A stretch of DNA of 33,329 nucleotides from Hyphomicrobiales bacterium (GTDB lineage: Bacteria > Pseudomonadota > Alphaproteobacteria > Rhizobiales > Rhizobiaceae): assembly GCA_900474095.1 (NCBI GenBank), contig UCOA01000065.1:1-33329 (forward strand). Reading direction: 5' to 3'. How positions within the stretch are numbered: position 1 is the stretch's first letter; the number at the start of each line of letters is the position of its first letter. Under the pieces are notes generated by a model. The model had not been told where the DNA came from. It was given only the letters and a program-made list of their open reading frames with translations, and made no database searches. Shown piece after piece: positions 15,320 through 23,941 of this stretch. Made by a program: the position numbers and the translations under genes.

Positions 15320-17776
15320 TTAGACGTTGTCTGCCTCTGTCGATCGCAGCTCTCCCACGGTCCCCGACCGTTCCCACTTCCAGCCACTAATCGCGGGTAT
15401 ATCGTCGCCATGCTTTTCGATGTATTGCCTGTGTTCGATCAGCCTCTCATGAATTGCTTGCTTGAAATATGCGGCGCGGGCGCCCAACTGCGGCAGCCGG
15501 TCGATCACGTCCTCGACCAGATGGAACCGGTCGACTTCGTTCAAGACCACCATGTCGAATGGTGTAGTCGTCGTTCCTTCTTCCTTGTAACCACGCACAT
15601 GCAAATTGCCGTGGTTCGTTCGCCGGTAGGTGAGCCTGTGGATCAGCCAGGGATAACCATGGAAAGCAAAAATAATCGGCTTGTCCTTGGTGAACAGGGC
15701 GTCGAAGTCGCGGTCCGACAGCCCGTGCGGATGCTCTTCCGACGGCTGGAGTTTCATGAGGTTCACCACGTTGATCACGCGGACTTTCAGCTCCGGCAGA
15801 TGCTCCCGGATCATCTCGACGGCTGCCAGGGTTTCGAGCGTTGGAACGTCACCGCAACAGGCCATCACGACATCGGGTTCGGCGCCCTTGTCGTTGCTTG
15901 CCCACTCCCAAATACCGAGGCCTTCAGTGCAATGCTTGATGGCCTGATCCATCGTGAGCCACTGCGGGGCAGGTTGCTTGCCGGCGACGACGACGTTGAC
16001 GTAGTTGCGGCTGCGTAGGCAGTGATCGGTTACCGAGAGAAGCGTATTGGCATCTGGCGGCAGATATATCCGGACAACGTCCGCCTTCTTGTTGACCACG
16101 TGATCGATGAAGCCGGGGTCCTGATGGCTGAAACCATTGTGATCCTGTCGCCAGACGTGGGAGCTCAGGAAGTAGTTGAGCGAGGCGATCGGTCGCCGCC
16201 ATGGTATGTCATTGCAGACTTTCAGCCACTTGGCATGCTGGTTGAACATCGAGTCGATGATATGGATGAAGGCTTCATAGCAAGAAAAGAAGCCGTGGCG
16301 ACCGGTTATCAGGTAGCCTTCCAGCCATCCCTGGCATTGGTGCTCGCTGAGCACCTCCATGACCCGGCCATCCGGCGAGAGATGGTCATCCTCCGGGTAA
16401 ATGTCTGCCATATAACAGCGGTTCGTGACCTCCAGTACATCTTGCCAGCGATTCGAGTTGTTTTCATCGGGGCTGAACAGGCGGAAGTTCTTGCTCGCCA
16501 TATTCATTTTCATGACGTCACGGAGGAACTTGCCCATTAGGCGTGCCGACTCGGCTATGGTCTCTCCCGGGGCGCTGACGGTTACCGCATAGTCGCGGAA
16601 GTCGGGCATCTTCAGGTCGCGTAACACCAGCCCGCCATTGGCGTGCGGGTTGTCGCTCATTCGACTGTGCCCCGCCGGGGCCAGCGCCGCCAACTCCGGT
16701 TTGAAACGACCACTCTCGTCGAACAGCTCATCCGGGCGGTAGCTCTTCATCCACTGTTCGAGAACGCGGATGTGCTCCAGCTTGTCCATGTCGCCCATGG
16801 GCACCTGGTGCGACCGCCAATAGTCCTCACACTTCTTACCGTCTATCTCCGGCGGGCAGGTCCAGCCCTTTGGCGTACGGAACACGATCATCGGCCATGC
16901 CGGACGCTTGAGGTTGCCGTTTGCGCGGGCGTCGGTCCAGATCTTCTGGATGTCCGCGACTGCGGCGTCGAGCGCGCCTGCTAATTGTTGGTGCACGCTC
17001 GCCGGGTCACGGCCCTCGACGAAATACGGCGCATAGCCCATGCCTTCGAAGAACTTTTGCAATTCGTCTCGCGGAATGCGGGCAAGGAAGCACGGGTTGG
17101 CGATCTTGTACCCGTTCAAATGAAGGATCGGAAGCACGCATCCGTCGCGCGCCGGATTGAGGAACTTGTTGCCGTGCCAGCCGGTCGCAAGCGGGCCCGT
17201 CTCGGCCTCTCCGTCGCCGACAACGCAGGCGACGATCAAATCCGGGTTGTCGAACGCCGCTCCGTAGGCGTGGCTGAGAGCGTAGCCTAGCTCGCCTCCC
17301 TCGTGGATGCTGCCTGGCGTTTCAGGTGCAACGTGACTGGGGATGCCGCCCGGAAAGCTGAATTGCTTGAACAGCCTTTGCATGCCCTCTGCATCCTGGC
17401 TGATATTTGGATAGACCTCGCTGTAGGTTCCTTCGAGATAAGCGTGCGCAACCAGGGACGGGCCACCATGTCCCGGCCCAATGACGTAGATCATGTTGAG
17501 ATCATCGCGCTTGATGACCCGGTTGAGGTGAACATAGAGCATGTTCAGCCCGGACGAAGTTCCCCAGTGCCCGAGCAAACGCGGCTTTATATGTTCCCGC
17601 TTTAATGGCTCCTTCAACAGCGGGTTATCGAGAAGATAGATCTGACCCACCGAAAGATAGTTGGAAGCCCGCCAATAGGCATCGATGAGATGAAGCTCAT
17701 CGGCTGCCAGAGGGGCTACTTCCAGGGTCTGGTCTGCTGCAGGTTCTTTGCCCTTTACCGTCTCAAGCGAAGCCAT
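15320..17776 (-). CDS. xfp: Xylulose-5-phosphate/fructose-6-phosphate phosphoketolase
   Basis: An 818-aa thiamine-diphosphate enzyme of usual length. It splits xylulose-5-P (and often fructose-6-P) with phosphate into acetyl-P plus glyceraldehyde-3-P or erythrose-4-P in the cytosol. Seen: [18 protein letters not shown], the first phosphoketolase signature [21 protein letters not shown] (about 160-180), and the TPP/Mg signature [22 protein letters not shown] (about 185-206). Later come [19 protein letters not shown] and the C-terminal LPQLG. Start at 17776 is fixed by AGGAGG 5 nt upstream; the longer frame to 17857 is rejected. It heads a leftward unit with the phosphatase, GH94 and glycoamylase genes. 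Its product acetyl-P feeds AckA/Pta, encoded 5 kb away on the other strand. Identity is very secure; dual substrate use is inferred. Confidence 0.97.
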   Translation of the reverse strand: MASLETVKGKEPAADQTLEVAPLAADELHLIDAYWRASNYLSVGQIYLLDNPLLKEPLKREHIKPRLLGHWGTSSGLNMLYVHLNRVIKRDDLNMIYVIGPGHGGPSLVAHAYLEGTYSEVYPNISQDAEGMQRLFKQFSFPGGIPSHVAPETPGSIHEGGELGYALSHAYGAAFDNPDLIVACVVGDGEAETGPLATGWHGNKFLNPARDGCVLPILHLNGYKIANPCFLARIPRDELQKFFEGMGYAPYFVEGRDPASVHQQLAGALDAAVADIQKIWTDARANGNLKRPAWPMIVFRTPKGWTCPPEIDGKKCEDYWRSHQVPMGDMDKLEHIRVLEQWMKSYRPDELFDESGRFKPELAALAPAGHSRMSDNPHANGGLVLRDLKMPDFRDYAVTVSAPGETIAESARLMGKFLRDVMKMNMASKNFRLFSPDENNSNRWQDVLEVTNRCYMADIYPEDDHLSPDGRVMEVLSEHQCQGWLEGYLITGRHGFFSCYEAFIHIIDSMFNQHAKWLKVCNDIPWRRPIASLNYFLSSHVWRQDHNGFSHQDPGFIDHVVNKKADVVRIYLPPDANTLLSVTDHCLRSRNYVNVVVAGKQPAPQWLTMDQAIKHCTEGLGIWEWASNDKGAEPDVVMACCGDVPTLETLAAVEMIREHLPELKVRVINVVNLMKLQPSEEHPHGLSDRDFDALFTKDKPIIFAFHGYPWLIHRLTYRRTNHGNLHVRGYKEEGTTTTPFDMVVLNEVDRFHLVEDVIDRLPQLGARAAYFKQAIHERLIEHRQYIEKHGDDIPAISGWKWERSGTVGELRSTEADNV

Positions 17777-17930
17777 CGAAGCCTCCTGATTGAAGTCGGA
17801 CTGTAATCGCGGAACGATGCTACATGCAGGTACGGTGCGCAGGTGTCCCACTGGCAACGTAAAGATCGAGAATTCTTGCGATTAGGTAGCCCGCCAATAT
17901 CGCATAAACAGAGCCCTGGGCAAAGTGAAA

Positions 17931-18115
17931 TTAGGCTGCGTCGGCCATTTCGATCGTTACACCGTCGCGCGTGCCGATGGTCAAAGCGCCATTCATCTTG
18001 AATTTCATGTTGCCTGTGCCGCTTGCTTCGTATCCGGCCGTCGAGATTTGGTTTGATACGTCGCTCGCGGAAATTTGGAGGTGACGCTCATAGAGCGCGT
18101 TATTGTTCCCGATTG
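17931..18115 (-). pseudogene. glgP: Internal remnant of glycogen phosphorylase
   Basis: About 60 codons read leftward to a TAA at 17931-17933: [17 protein letters not shown], then [13 protein letters not shown], then [17 protein letters not shown]. This is the invariant pyridoxal-phosphate-lysine segment of glycogen/starch phosphorylase. Everything upstream of it is lost, and so is the C-terminal stretch that should follow IEM (normally another 50-100 residues). It is a dead fragment cut on both sides. It lies just upstream of xfp, which suggests a glycogen-degrading gene once formed part of this cluster. Confidence 0.85.
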
Positions 18116-18301
18116 AAACTTATCGCGCCGCTGCCATATTGCGGCGGCAGATCATCCGGCGCGTTGGAAAGCGGGAGTGCGTTGAAAGCGCTGCGTAGCC
18201 GCGGGTCATCTCCGCGATCTCGTGCTCGCGGCCTGCTCCTCGGTAATTTCGAGCGCGGCTCGGAAGGCGCGGACAACTGCCGTCTGTATGGTCTGTGCCA
18301 T
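18100..18301 (-). pseudogene. Possible small frameshifted gene between CBS-BON gene and glgP remnant
   Basis: An ATG at 18299-18301 has an excellent Shine-Dalgarno (GGGGGAGG). It opens MAQTIQTAVVRAFRAALEIT but stops after 31 codons (18206). A second frame continues ARDRGDDPRLRSAFNALPLS ... [15 protein letters not shown] to a TAA at 18100-18102. Joining the two by one indel near 18225 would give about 66 residues. I do not recognise it. It could equally be a genuine 31-aa peptide with chance sequence behind it. Confidence 0.3.
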
Positions 18302-18384
18302 TACCTCCCCCGTCAACGCCGTTTTTCAGCAGTTCATTGTGCCGAGCGTTTTTCGAGCAGGACAATTCACCCGAGTGGGTATCC

Positions 18385-19047
18385 CTATGGGAAAAGCTGC
18401 GGAAAGTGCTCGACAACGCCTCTGACGCCGCGAACGCTTTCTGCGACGATCCGCGCGGCTCTTTTGCACTCAGGCGTCTCGACATTGCCCCAGAGATGAA
18501 CCATCCCGTCGGCTACGGTCACTTTCACGTCCAGGCCTTCCAGGCCGGTGTTTTCTCCAAGGCGAACGGTGATGCTGCGCTGAATGGCTTCATCGCCTGC
18601 CGCGGTTTGATCCTGCCCGGCCACCAGAATTCCCTGCAGCAGGTCCGCGCGGCTGACGATGCCGACCAGTTGGCCGGCTCTTGTTACGGGAATACGCTTT
18701 ATGCCGCGCTCCTGCATCAATTGCGCTACGCGCGTAAGCGAGGCGTCCTCGTCAATGGTCACGAGTTCGCTCGTCATTGCGTCGCCGACCCTCCACGAGC
18801 TGCGTTTGACGTAGGCGCTGGCTCTGTCCTTGGCAGGCATGGCTTTCTCGGCAAGCGTCGCTTCGGTTCCCAGTTCCGTTCTACGGATCAAATCGCCTTC
18901 GCTGATGATGCCGAGCAGATGTCCGTCGTCGTCAACGACCGGGATGCCGCTGACCTGATTATCCAGCATCATCTTGGCGGCCTGCCTGACACTGTTGTCA
19001 GGTGAGATCCTGACGATTTTGATCGTCATTACATCTTTCACGCGCAT
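18385..19047 (-). CDS. CBS-domain pair fused to a BON domain
   Basis: A 220-aa cytoplasmic protein. Two CBS motifs: residues about 1-60 (VKDVMTIKIVRISPDNSVRQ ... GIPVVDDDGHLLGIISEGDLI) and about 85-145 (VGDAMTSELVTIDEDASLTR ... IKRIPVTRAGQLVGIVSRADLL). A C-terminal BON domain (about 155-218) contains VTVADGMVHLWGNVETP and GVRGVVEHF. CBS pairs usually bind adenosyl ligands (AMP/ATP, SAM), and BON domains bind membranes or ligands. Start at ATG 19047; the preceding GTG at 19050 has slightly better spacing to AGGAG. It is transcribed away from the DUF3141-pta-ackA operon across a shared control region, so an energy-sensing role for this module is a reasonable inference. Confidence 0.88.
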   Translation of the reverse strand: MRVKDVMTIKIVRISPDNSVRQAAKMMLDNQVSGIPVVDDDGHLLGIISEGDLIRRTELGTEATLAEKAMPAKDRASAYVKRSSWRVGDAMTSELVTIDEDASLTRVAQLMQERGIKRIPVTRAGQLVGIVSRADLLQGILVAGQDQTAAGDEAIQRSITVRLGENTGLEGLDVKVTVADGMVHLWGNVETPECKRAARIVAESVRGVRGVVEHFPQLFP

Positions 19048-19124
19048 CACGGTTCGACTCCTACGTGGATCTCAGCACCCGACCGTTGCGCTGACAAGTT
19101 AAACCTGTTGCGACATTTCGACAA

Positions 19125-19165
19125 TCATCTCGTGCCGACGGTGGATCGTAAATTGTGCGAGATGA
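19125..19165. promoter_or_regulatory. Inverted repeat in the divergent CBS-BON / DUF3141 control region
   Basis: TCATCTCG (19125-19132) is mirrored by CGAGATGA (19158-19165), and ACAAT (19121-19125) by ATTGT (19152-19156). Arms and spacing could suit a regulator binding site or a further stem of the transcript discussed at 19220-19285. Chance cannot be excluded. Confidence 0.3.
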
Positions 19166-19219
19166 AAACCTGTCGGTTCTAACTCCCTCGTTTTCTGCCG
19201 CTGAGGTTCCCGGCGAGAT

Positions 19220-19285
19220 CGTTAGCGCAAGCACAATATCGAACCCAGTCGCTAACGCCTCGACGCCATTGGCCGAGGCGTTTTT
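19220..19285 (+). promoter_or_regulatory. Putative leader attenuator or small RNA 3' end with two mutually exclusive hairpins
   Basis: CGTTAGCG (19220-19227) is perfectly complementary to CGCTAACG (19250-19257). The last four bases of that arm are also the first four of the left arm of the intrinsic terminator (AACGCCTCG, 19254-19262). Both hairpins cannot form fully together. This is the layout of an antiterminator/terminator switch, or of a small RNA with alternative folds. It lies 234 nt before the DUF3141 start, on the same strand as that operon. No coding gene precedes it on this strand. The 5' end and any promoter are not identified. Confidence 0.45.
19254..19285 (+). terminator. Canonical intrinsic terminator in the DUF3141 upstream region
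   Basis: Perfect 9-bp stem AACGCCTCG (19254-19262) / CGAGGCGTT (19274-19282). The 11-nt loop contains a further GCC/GGC pairing, and a run of five T (19281-19285) overlaps the stem end. This is the best intrinsic terminator in the window and it points rightward, yet no gene ends here, so it must end a leader transcript or a small RNA. Confidence 0.75.
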
Positions 19286-19518
19286 CCACAGTGCTTCTAT
19301 CGCTCGCGAACGCCACCTCTCGATCGGATGGGTATAGGGGTGTGCGGGGCACGCGAACCGGGCCCAACCTGCCCAGCCATAAAATGAATGTAACAATCCG
19401 GTGCTATCGTGTATCCTGCACCTGTTCCCAGTTATTCAGCTAGCTTTGTACTTCCAGCACTGCGGCAATGTCGCTCAGGCGTGCCGACTGATCCCGATCC
19501 GGGTGCAAAGGAGTGGAC

Positions 19519-21750
19519 ATGATGTCCAAGCTATCGAGCGCATCGTCGATTCCGGCATTTGCTGACGCTTCCGCGAACTATTCACTCGACGCATGGCAAC
19601 GTTGGATTCTATTTCTTGACGTGATGCGCCGGCGTGCCGAGCAGTATGAGGAACACGCGGCGCAACGAGCGCCGCACGTGCTGGACTATAAAGTCGAGCT
19701 CATCTGTGACGCCCGGACCTTCGAGGAGCCGGTCAACTACGGCCTCGTTCGCATTGTTCCACCCGCCGGCATCGTGATCGATCCGCTCAAGCGTCCCTTT
19801 ATCGTCGTCGATCCGCGGGCCGGGCACGGCCCGGGTATCGGCGGTTTCAAGGCCGACAGCGAGATCGGCGTGGCAATGAAGGCAGGGCATGCCTGCTATT
19901 TCATCGGCTTCCTGCCCGACCCCATGCCCGGCCAGACAATTGAGAAGATCGCACGCGCTGAGGCGCAATTTCTGGAACTCGTGATTTTGCGCCACCCGGA
20001 GGCGGACGGTAAGCCCTGCGTCATCGGCAACTGCCAGGCGGGATGGGCGGTGATGATGCTCGCCGCGCTGAGACCGGAGCTGTTCGGACCGATCATCGTC
20101 GCGGGGTCACCGCTCGCCTACTGGGCGGGCGTGCATGGACAAAATCCGATGCGCTATTCCGGCGGGCTTCTCGGCGGCAGCTGGTTGACGGCACTTGTCG
20201 GTGATCTTGGCGCTGGACAATTCGACGGCGCCTGGCTTGTCCAAAATTTCGAGAACCAGAACCCGGCCAACACCCTGTGGACCAAGCAGTATAACCTCTA
20301 TTCCAAGGTCGACACGGAGGCAGAACGCTATCTTAGTTTCGAGCGCTGGTGGGGGGGGCATGTCACGCTCAACGCGGAAGAGATGCAGTTTATCGTGGAT
20401 GAGTTGTTCATCGGCAACAAGCTTGCCACGGGAGACATCCACATCTCAGACGGGACGACCATCGATCTTCGCACGATCCGCTCACCGATCGTCGTCTTTT
20501 GCTCCAAGGGAGACAACATAACGCCGCCGCAGCAGGCGCTCGATTGGATTCTCGACCTCTACGGCAGTGTCGATGAAATCCGTTCGCTTGGCCAGACGAT
20601 CGTCTACGTCGTGCACGAAAAGATCGGTCACTTGGGGATTTTCGTTTCCGGGGGCGTCGCCCGCAAGGAGCATGACGAGTTCGCATCCAACATTGATCTG
20701 ATCGACGTGCTGCCCCCGGGCCTCTACGAAGCGGTCCTCGAGCCGAAGGGCGAGGCAATAGACCATCCGGAGCTGGTGACCGGCGAGTGGGTTATGCGTT
20801 GCGAAAGACGCACCCTGGACGACATCCGCGCCCTGGGAGGCAACGATCTTCAGGACGAGAACCGGTTTGCCGCGGCGGCGCGACTCTCTGAGATCAACCT
20901 TGCACTGTACCGCGCCTTCTTCCAGCCTGCTGTGAAAGCCGCCGTGAACCCGTCATGGGCCGAGGCGATGCGGCGACTGCATCCGCTTCGCCTGAGCTAC
21001 GAGTTGTTTGGCCCGTCGAACCCGTTTCTTGCCTGGGTTCGGGACGCGGCGGAGCTTGTTCGCGAAGACCGTCGTCCCGCAGACGCCGACAATCCCTTCC
21101 TTGCCTTCCAGGAACAGGTTTCCGGGCAGATCGTCGAGGGACTCGAAAGATGGCGCAAAGTGACCGAACGGCTGGCGGAGGAGACCTTCGGCGCGGTGTA
21201 TGGTTCGCCTGTGCTGCAGACTGCACTCGGTGTTGATCCGCTGTCAAACCGCCCGCCGCGCCAGGCACCGAAGAGCATGCTGACCAGCGCGCTGATCGAG
21301 GCCCGAACAGCAGCGTTGAAAGAAAAGATACCCGAGGGCGGTCCCCTGGAGGCCCTGGTGCGATCGCTGCTGTTCGTCTGCAAGGCGCGTGGCGGGGCCG
21401 ACGAAAGGGAGTTCGAGGCCATTCGCAGAATCCGGCGTGACCATCGAGGCGCCAGCCGATTGAACCTGTCGGCGTTCAAGGCACTGGTGCGGGAACAGTA
21501 TTATATCCTGCTTAGCGAGGAGACGGCAGCGCTTGCAGCGATTCCGGCGATGCTTCCAACAGAGGCCGATGAGCGCCGGGCCGCCTTCGAGGTTCTTCGG
21601 GGCGTGCTTGAGGCATCCGGGGCGTTAAATGGCGAGGCGACCAAGCGCTTCCAGCGCTTGACCGAGCTTTTTGATCTTGGAGAGGAAGCGCTCAGCAGCG
21701 AACCGATGCCCATGCCGGCCCGCACCGGCCCACGAAACCGCAGCGTATGA
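19519..21750 (+). CDS. DUF3141 protein, alpha/beta-hydrolase related to polyhydroxyalkanoate synthase
   Basis: A 743-aa protein. Residues about 30-400 hold an alpha/beta-hydrolase of PHA-synthase type. Strand FIVVDPRAGHGPGIGG and YFIGFLPDP precede the nucleophile elbow GNCQAGW (Cys172, the G-x-C-x-G box of PHA synthases); acid Asp332 follows in SKGDN and His371 in IGHLGIF. A long helical C-terminal part (about 420-740) of unknown role contains NPFLAWVRDAAELVRED and LNLSAFKALVREQYYILL. Start taken at ATG 19519, with AAGGAG 5 nt upstream; ATG 19522 and GTG 19513 are alternatives. First gene of a rightward unit with pta, ackA and fabI. The triad suggests acyl transfer or hydrolysis on hydroxyacyl-CoA, but polymerase activity of this family is not established. 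Confidence 0.85.
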   Translation: MMSKLSSASSIPAFADASANYSLDAWQRWILFLDVMRRRAEQYEEHAAQRAPHVLDYKVELICDARTFEEPVNYGLVRIVPPAGIVIDPLKRPFIVVDPRAGHGPGIGGFKADSEIGVAMKAGHACYFIGFLPDPMPGQTIEKIARAEAQFLELVILRHPEADGKPCVIGNCQAGWAVMMLAALRPELFGPIIVAGSPLAYWAGVHGQNPMRYSGGLLGGSWLTALVGDLGAGQFDGAWLVQNFENQNPANTLWTKQYNLYSKVDTEAERYLSFERWWGGHVTLNAEEMQFIVDELFIGNKLATGDIHISDGTTIDLRTIRSPIVVFCSKGDNITPPQQALDWILDLYGSVDEIRSLGQTIVYVVHEKIGHLGIFVSGGVARKEHDEFASNIDLIDVLPPGLYEAVLEPKGEAIDHPELVTGEWVMRCERRTLDDIRALGGNDLQDENRFAAAARLSEINLALYRAFFQPAVKAAVNPSWAEAMRRLHPLRLSYELFGPSNPFLAWVRDAAELVREDRRPADADNPFLAFQEQVSGQIVEGLERWRKVTERLAEETFGAVYGSPVLQTALGVDPLSNRPPRQAPKSMLTSALIEARTAALKEKIPEGGPLEALVRSLLFVCKARGGADEREFEAIRRIRRDHRGASRLNLSAFKALVREQYYILLSEETAALAAIPAMLPTEADERRAAFEVLRGVLEASGALNGEATKRFQRLTELFDLGEEALSSEPMPMPARTGPRNRSV

Positions 21751-21775
21751 TGGTCCAGACAGGAGGAGTTTTCCA

Positions 21776-22732
21776 TTGGCTGACACGACCGCGACGACCC
21801 ATGGGGCATCAAAATACGACCGCCTGATAACGGCTGCGCAGGAGGTGCCGTCTGCGGTCACGATCGTGGCGCATCCCTGCGACGAAACCTCGCTGCGCGG
21901 CGCGCTGGAAGCCGCCGAGTATCGTCTGATCGTTCCGGTGCTGATAGGACCCGAATCGAAGATTCGCCAGGTGGCGGCCGACAACCGGCTTGATTTGCGG
22001 TCGCACGAGATTATCGACGTGCCGCATAGCCACGCCGCTGCGGCACAGGCGGTGACGTTGATCCGCGAGGGAAGGGGCGAACTCCTGATGAAGGGCAGCC
22101 TCCATACCGACGAGCTGATGCGCGAGGTCACCGCTTCTGCAACCGGGCTTAGAACCGAACGGCGCATAAGCCACGTGTTTGTGATGGACGTCCCCGGCCA
22201 TGCCGACACGCTTTTCATCACCGATGCGGCGATCAATATCTTTCCCGATTTGGACGTCAAACGCGACATCGTGCAGAACGCGATCGATCTTTGGGTCATG
22301 ATCGGGCTTGGCGAGCCGCGCGTGGCGATCGTTTCGGCGGTCGAGACCGTTACGACCAAGATTCCGTCGACCATCGAGGCTGCGGCCCTATGCAAGATGG
22401 CCGAACGTGGCCAGATCACCGGGGGAGTGCTCGACGGTCCGCTTGCCTTCGATAACGCGATAAGCCCGGAAGCTGCCCAGATCAAAGGGCTCACCTCGCA
22501 GGTGGCAGGCCAGGCACAGATCATCGTCGTCCCTGACCTCGAAGCCGGTAACATGCTGGCCAAGAACCTGAGTTTCCTCTCCCACGCTGATGCGGCCGGG
22601 ATAGTGCTTGGCGCCCGCGTACCGATCGTCTTGACCTCGCGGGCGGATTCCGTGCGCAGCCGCCTTGCGTCTTGCGCCGTCGCGACACTCTACGCGGCCG
22701 CTCGCCGGCGGTTGACGCAAGTGGCGGCTTGA
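21776..22732 (+). CDS. pta: Phosphate acetyltransferase (short PTA/PTB type)
   Basis: Interconverts acetyl-CoA plus phosphate with acetyl-phosphate plus CoA. The 318-aa product corresponds to the catalytic PTA_PTB domain alone; there is no DRTGG/BioD-like N-terminal region as in E. coli Pta. Landmarks: LIVPVLIGPESKIR, GELLMKGSLHTDELM, SHVFVMDVPGH, FITDAAINIFPD, ITGGVLDGPLAFDNA and IVVPDLEAGNMLAKNL. In alphaproteobacteria close relatives are often labelled enoyl-CoA hydratase/Pta, and butyryl-CoA may also be used. Start is a TTG at 21776 with AGGAGGAG 7 nt upstream; no ATG fits. It begins 25 nt after DUF3141 and ends 3 nt before ackA. Confidence 0.92.
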   Translation: MADTTATTHGASKYDRLITAAQEVPSAVTIVAHPCDETSLRGALEAAEYRLIVPVLIGPESKIRQVAADNRLDLRSHEIIDVPHSHAAAAQAVTLIREGRGELLMKGSLHTDELMREVTASATGLRTERRISHVFVMDVPGHADTLFITDAAINIFPDLDVKRDIVQNAIDLWVMIGLGEPRVAIVSAVETVTTKIPSTIEAAALCKMAERGQITGGVLDGPLAFDNAISPEAAQIKGLTSQVAGQAQIIVVPDLEAGNMLAKNLSFLSHADAAGIVLGARVPIVLTSRADSVRSRLASCAVATLYAAARRRLTQVAA

Positions 22733-22735
22733 CGC

Positions 22736-23914
22736 ATGGACGCGATCCTTGTCGTCAACGCCGGCTCGTCAAGCCTCAAGTTCCAGATTTTCGAGGTCGC
22801 CGAGACGCGACTGGAGCGCCGCGTGCGCGGGCAGATCGATGGTATAGGAACCAGCCCCCGTTTGCGCGCCACCGCCGCCGACGCAACGGCGCTGGTCGAT
22901 CGCAGTTATGAGCCAGGAGTGGTAAAGGACCTGCCCGCTGCCATCGCCGAAATCCGTACCTGGCTGCAATCGCTCGATGGCATCACGTTCAAGGCCATCG
23001 GCCACCGCGTCGTCCATGGCGGGCCGGACTATGCGCAACCGATCCTGGTCGACCATGATATTCTCGACAAACTCGCGTCTTTCCAGGAGCTTGCCCCGCT
23101 GCATCAGCCCAACAATCTGGCACCAATGCGCCTTGCCATGGACATCGATCCGGATGTTCCCCAAGTCGCCTGTTTCGACACGGCCTTCCATCGTGGCCAC
23201 GCCGCCCATACCGACTGCTACGCCTTGCCATGGGCCTTCTACGAGGACGGCATTCGGCGCTACGGGTTCCATGGTCTTTCCTACGAGTATATTTCCGAGC
23301 GGTTGACCGAGGTCGCGCCTGCCGTCGCGAAGGGCCGCATCATTGTTGCGCATCTCGGCAGCGGCGCTTCGATGTGCGCGCTGCGGGACGGTCGCAGCCT
23401 TGAGACCACAATGGGATTCACGGCCCTCGACGGCCTGCCGATGGGCACCAGGCCAGGCCAGATGGATCCCGGTGTCGTTCTCTACCTGATTGACCAGAAG
23501 GGCATGAGCGCCATGGAGGTTACGGACCTCCTCTACAGGACGTCCGGCCTCAAAGGGCTGTCGGGTATTTCCGGCGATATGCGCGACCTGCTTACCAGCA
23601 ACGATCCGCGTGCGATCTTCGCGATCGATCATTTCGTACACCGCTGCGCGCTGAGTGCCGGGATGCTCGCCGGTGCGCTGGGAGGTCTGGATGCGTTCGT
23701 CTTCACGGCCGGCGTGGGAGAAAATGCGCCGGCTATCAGGGCTCGCATTGCCGCGCGCCTGATGTGGCTTGGCGCCGAGCTCGATCCCGTTGCCAACGAG
23801 GCGGGCGCGATGCTGATTTCCACCGAGACGAGCCGCGTCGCGCTCTATGTCCTGCCGACGGATGAGGAGTTGATGATCGCTCGCCATACGCTAGCACTTA
23901 TAACGGTATCCTGA
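22736..23914 (+). CDS. ackA: Acetate kinase
   Basis: A 392-aa ASKHA-fold kinase, acetyl-P + ADP giving acetate + ATP. Signature 1 [14 protein letters not shown] (about 6-19), [10 protein letters not shown] (about 86-95), CFDTAFH, signature 2 [12 protein letters not shown] (about 179-190), [26 protein letters not shown] and the ATP site [19 protein letters not shown] are all intact and in order, so the enzyme should be active. It is separated from pta by 3 nt, so translation is probably coupled. Together with phosphoketolase across the divergent region, this completes a route giving one ATP by substrate-level phosphorylation for each acetyl-P. Confidence 0.96.
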   Translation: MDAILVVNAGSSSLKFQIFEVAETRLERRVRGQIDGIGTSPRLRATAADATALVDRSYEPGVVKDLPAAIAEIRTWLQSLDGITFKAIGHRVVHGGPDYAQPILVDHDILDKLASFQELAPLHQPNNLAPMRLAMDIDPDVPQVACFDTAFHRGHAAHTDCYALPWAFYEDGIRRYGFHGLSYEYISERLTEVAPAVAKGRIIVAHLGSGASMCALRDGRSLETTMGFTALDGLPMGTRPGQMDPGVVLYLIDQKGMSAMEVTDLLYRTSGLKGLSGISGDMRDLLTSNDPRAIFAIDHFVHRCALSAGMLAGALGGLDAFVFTAGVGENAPAIRARIAARLMWLGAELDPVANEAGAMLISTETSRVALYVLPTDEELMIARHTLALITVS

Positions 23915-23941
23915 AGCCAAACCTCACGGGAGAAGCAGCCA

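Larger units (their letters stand above)
19048..19518. other. 471-nt divergent control region between the CBS-BON gene and the DUF3141-pta-ackA-fabI operon
   Basis: No protein gene is supported in either direction. It must contain promoters for both units. It holds the 8-bp inverted repeat at 19125-19165 and the alternative hairpins and terminator at 19220-19285. The final 200 nt before the operon show no strong structure. I looked for a FixK/FNR-type TTGAT-N4-ATCAA and an EcfG GGAAC-CGTT pair and found neither. Confidence 0.5.

Noticed and set aside
15086-16018. 310-aa plus-strand frame across the phosphatase and xfp ends
   Set aside because: Antisense to two well-supported genes; no domain.
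19048-19518. Possible FixK/FNR box expected for an oxygen-limited fermentation module
   Set aside because: Scanned by eye for TTGAT-N4-ATCAA and near matches here and upstream of xfp; none found.
21625-22563. 312-aa open frame opposite pta
   Set aside because: Ser/Ala/Ile-rich shadow translation; the sense strand encodes an unmistakable phosphotransacetylase.
22769-23887. 372-aa open frame opposite ackA
   Set aside because: It is exactly antisense to a gene with full family motifs. Long antisense frames are expected in GC-rich coding DNA, and its translation shows no domain.
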